Assembly: GCA_018398815.1 (NCBI GenBank)
Contig: CM031610.1
Span: 29,480,289 to 29,544,288 of the forward strand
Direction: 5' to 3'
DNA from: Conus ventricosus
Taxonomy: Eukaryota > Mollusca > Gastropoda > Neogastropoda > Conidae
DNA length: 64,000 nucleotides
Below, one piece after another: positions 62,311 through 64,000 of this stretch (position 1 is its first letter; the number at the start of each line of letters is the position of its first letter). A model generated the notes under the pieces. It was not told the DNA's origin, ran no database searches, and was given only the letters and a program-made list of their open reading frames with translations. Both the position numbers and the translations under genes were made by a program.

Positions 62311-64000
62311 TTATTTGTGTTCCATCCCTGAGGCCCAAAACAGCCCTAGCATTTCTGCCGTAGTCTCTCTTGCTGAAGACGGATTCGGTATGTTGCCTGA
62401 CACGCAGTGCGGCGGAGAACTAATAGCAGCGAATGGCCTCTCAGAACGCAGGAACTATTGATCCATAGCGGAAGGTAAATTCGGTCATGCATTTGCTTGG
62501 TACGCAAAGACGTCTTGCTGACTGACAGGCTGAATCTTTTGTCTTGTCTCTGTCTATCTGTCTGTCTCCACCGACCTCTCCTCCTCCCCCCCCCAACCCC
62601 TCCCCCCACCTCCGCCCTTTTCTCGGCTCTATTTCTTCATATGTCTTTTCAATTCGGTCTGTCTCCGTTCCTCTGTGTGTGTGTGTGTGTGTGTGTTGTG
62701 TGTGTGGGTGCGTGCGTGCGTGCGTGCGTGCGCGCGCGCATGTGCAACTTACGACGCGAGCATGCGCACGCGTTATCTATCCACAGAAAGCACCAATAAA
62801 ATATATAGTAAAAGAGATATGAACCCTTAACCAGAAGTATTCATTCATTTCATTCATTCATTCAATCATTCATTCTAAATGCTGTTCCATCTCCCATACT
62901 CCCACCCCACTCTCACTCCTCTACCCATTCCACAGCCATGCCAAAGCTGAGGCCATTCTTTGCGCTGTTACCATCATTTATACGCCATCTTCGCGGTACC
63001 CTTTAGTCTCTTCATCGCTAAGTCTGACTCAGCCATCCATAGCCACACCCATACTGTCGTCCCAACCCCGCCTAGTGTGTAGTCCTTGGAGAGCTGTAGC
63101 CATCGGAACTCCCAGAGCCTTGACCCTTTTTCAAGACGACCTGTATTCCCTAATTTACTGATGGGCCAAGAATGGGCCAGTGAGTGGTACATTTAGCTGC
63201 AAGCAGGCAAAAGTCTGTAAGAATTAGGCTGAGGGTTATAACTGTAGTGGTGAGTCATTGGGTGTTACAGTGTATAAATGGGAAAATATAACATAAATGC
63301 GCGACAGTCGAATTCGGGACAAATCAGAAAGAGAGAAAATAGAAGGATGAGTCGCGAGAATGAATAAAGGTAATGCTAAGGTCCATTATCTGAACACCCG
63401 AAAGTACGTATGTTAGGACGAATCCAATATGTATTGTGAATGTCATTGTCGTGAATCGTGAGTATATTGTAAGTAAACCGTGTTTGTTATTTCATACGTG
63501 TAAATGAATACATAATGTTCTGTTCTGTTGGTAATTTAGGGGTTGGGGTGTTGCACGAACCTCGGTGCCCTACCTCCTCCCTTCCTACCTCCCTATAGTG
63601 GCGTCTGGGGATGGGATCCTCCCTGTCCTGGAAGATGAAATCGTAAAGGGATCGCTTTTAAAACAGAGTTTAAAAATGATCCCGATAAGTGTAAATGACA
63701 TTTTATCGCAAGCTCAAGAAAGCTTGATCAAGAAAGAGAAAAGCACGGAGGGGAACAGACAGAACTAACAGATCATAGGGAGTGAAGGACATCGTAAGAA
63801 TGAACAAGATCATAGGGGAGTGAAAGGAATTGTATCTTATAGAGTTGCGTGTTGAGGGAAATACTGAAAATGGGGAAGAGAAGTATTCATGGCTGTTTAT
63901 TTCGTTGTCATTGTTTTTCATGTAATCTTTATTTATTTACCCCTATCTGATGGAAGAAGTGTTTGAAAAAGAAAGCACATTGTTCAAGAAATGACTCCTT
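62311..64000. other. Spacer at the right end, no gene confirmed
   Basis: Contains the GT/GC tract and a (CATT)n patch near 62840-62875. A 67-codon frame at 63565-63768 (hydrophilic C-terminal half, SLKMIPISVNDILSQAQESL) has plausible composition but no recognisable domain or splice context. Confidence 0.4.
62674..62742. repeat. (GT)n / (GTGC)n / (GC)n tract
   Basis: GT, then GTGC units, then GCGCGCGC: the same composite order as at 22.3 kb. Confidence 0.95.

Noticed and set aside
62974..63192. A 72-codon minus-strand frame with several Trp
   Set aside because: It reads like antisense or repeat-derived sequence; I found no family pattern to support it.
63565..63768. A small gene near the right end
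   Set aside because: Normal composition but only 67 codons, no domain and no splice context; left as an unassigned open frame.

Overview
This is eukaryotic, animal nuclear DNA. Coding sequence is sparse and split into short exons with GT-AG (and one probable GC-AG) junctions. Introns and spacers are A/T-rich and full of long (CA)n/(GT)n and (CT)n microsatellites, tRNA-derived SINEs, decayed LINE fragments and DNA transposons. The SINE bodies (a tRNA-like head, a GGCTGCC...ATGGCGGG-type segment, and a bipartite tail) and the very long CA/CT arrays look most like a mollusc, probably a gastropod. That taxonomic call is from pattern recognition, not a search.

Layout. (1) 3945-16695, minus strand: a multi-exon gene for an ankyrin-repeat protein whose last exon carries a SOCS-box-like motif. 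Eight coding exons can be placed; at least one more is probably missing between 11.7 and 9.1 kb. Its introns hold a putative decayed piggyBac-like element (about 4.55-7.4 kb) and a decayed CR1-type LINE (about 14.05-15.2 kb). Two exons each need one extra base to read through. (2) 16.7-30.2 kb: no gene I can support; a fresh-looking LINE 3' end (20.34-20.97 kb), a 64-bp tandem array and many microsatellites. (3) 30256-30984, plus strand: an intronless-CDS dual-specificity phosphatase of the DUSP14/18 type whose catalytic HCX5R signature reads NCX5R. (4) 31-43.5 kb: repeats, including four tRNA-derived SINE copies, a 43-bp minisatellite and long homopolymer runs. (5) 43602-45733, plus strand: a second DUSP14-like phosphatase with an intact HCX5R signature and two coding exons. 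(6) 45.7-64 kb: no host gene I can support. The outstanding object is a 1.19-kb fold-back DNA element at 54869-56062, flanked by TTAA, that contains half of a THAP zinc-finger domain (Kolobok-like). There is also a third LINE fragment, further SINE copies and a segmental tandem duplication.

The two phosphatase genes are tandem same-strand paralogs about 12.6 kb apart. One keeps the catalytic histidine and an intron. The other has lost (or never had) that intron and carries His-to-Asn at the catalytic signature, suggesting a retrocopy or intron-loss paralog with altered or weak catalysis.

Three stretches (about 9.4-11.7, 22.65-23.7 and 34.4-37.1 kb) have expanded homopolymers of all four bases and look like poorly polished consensus. 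Gene breaks near them should be read with that in mind.
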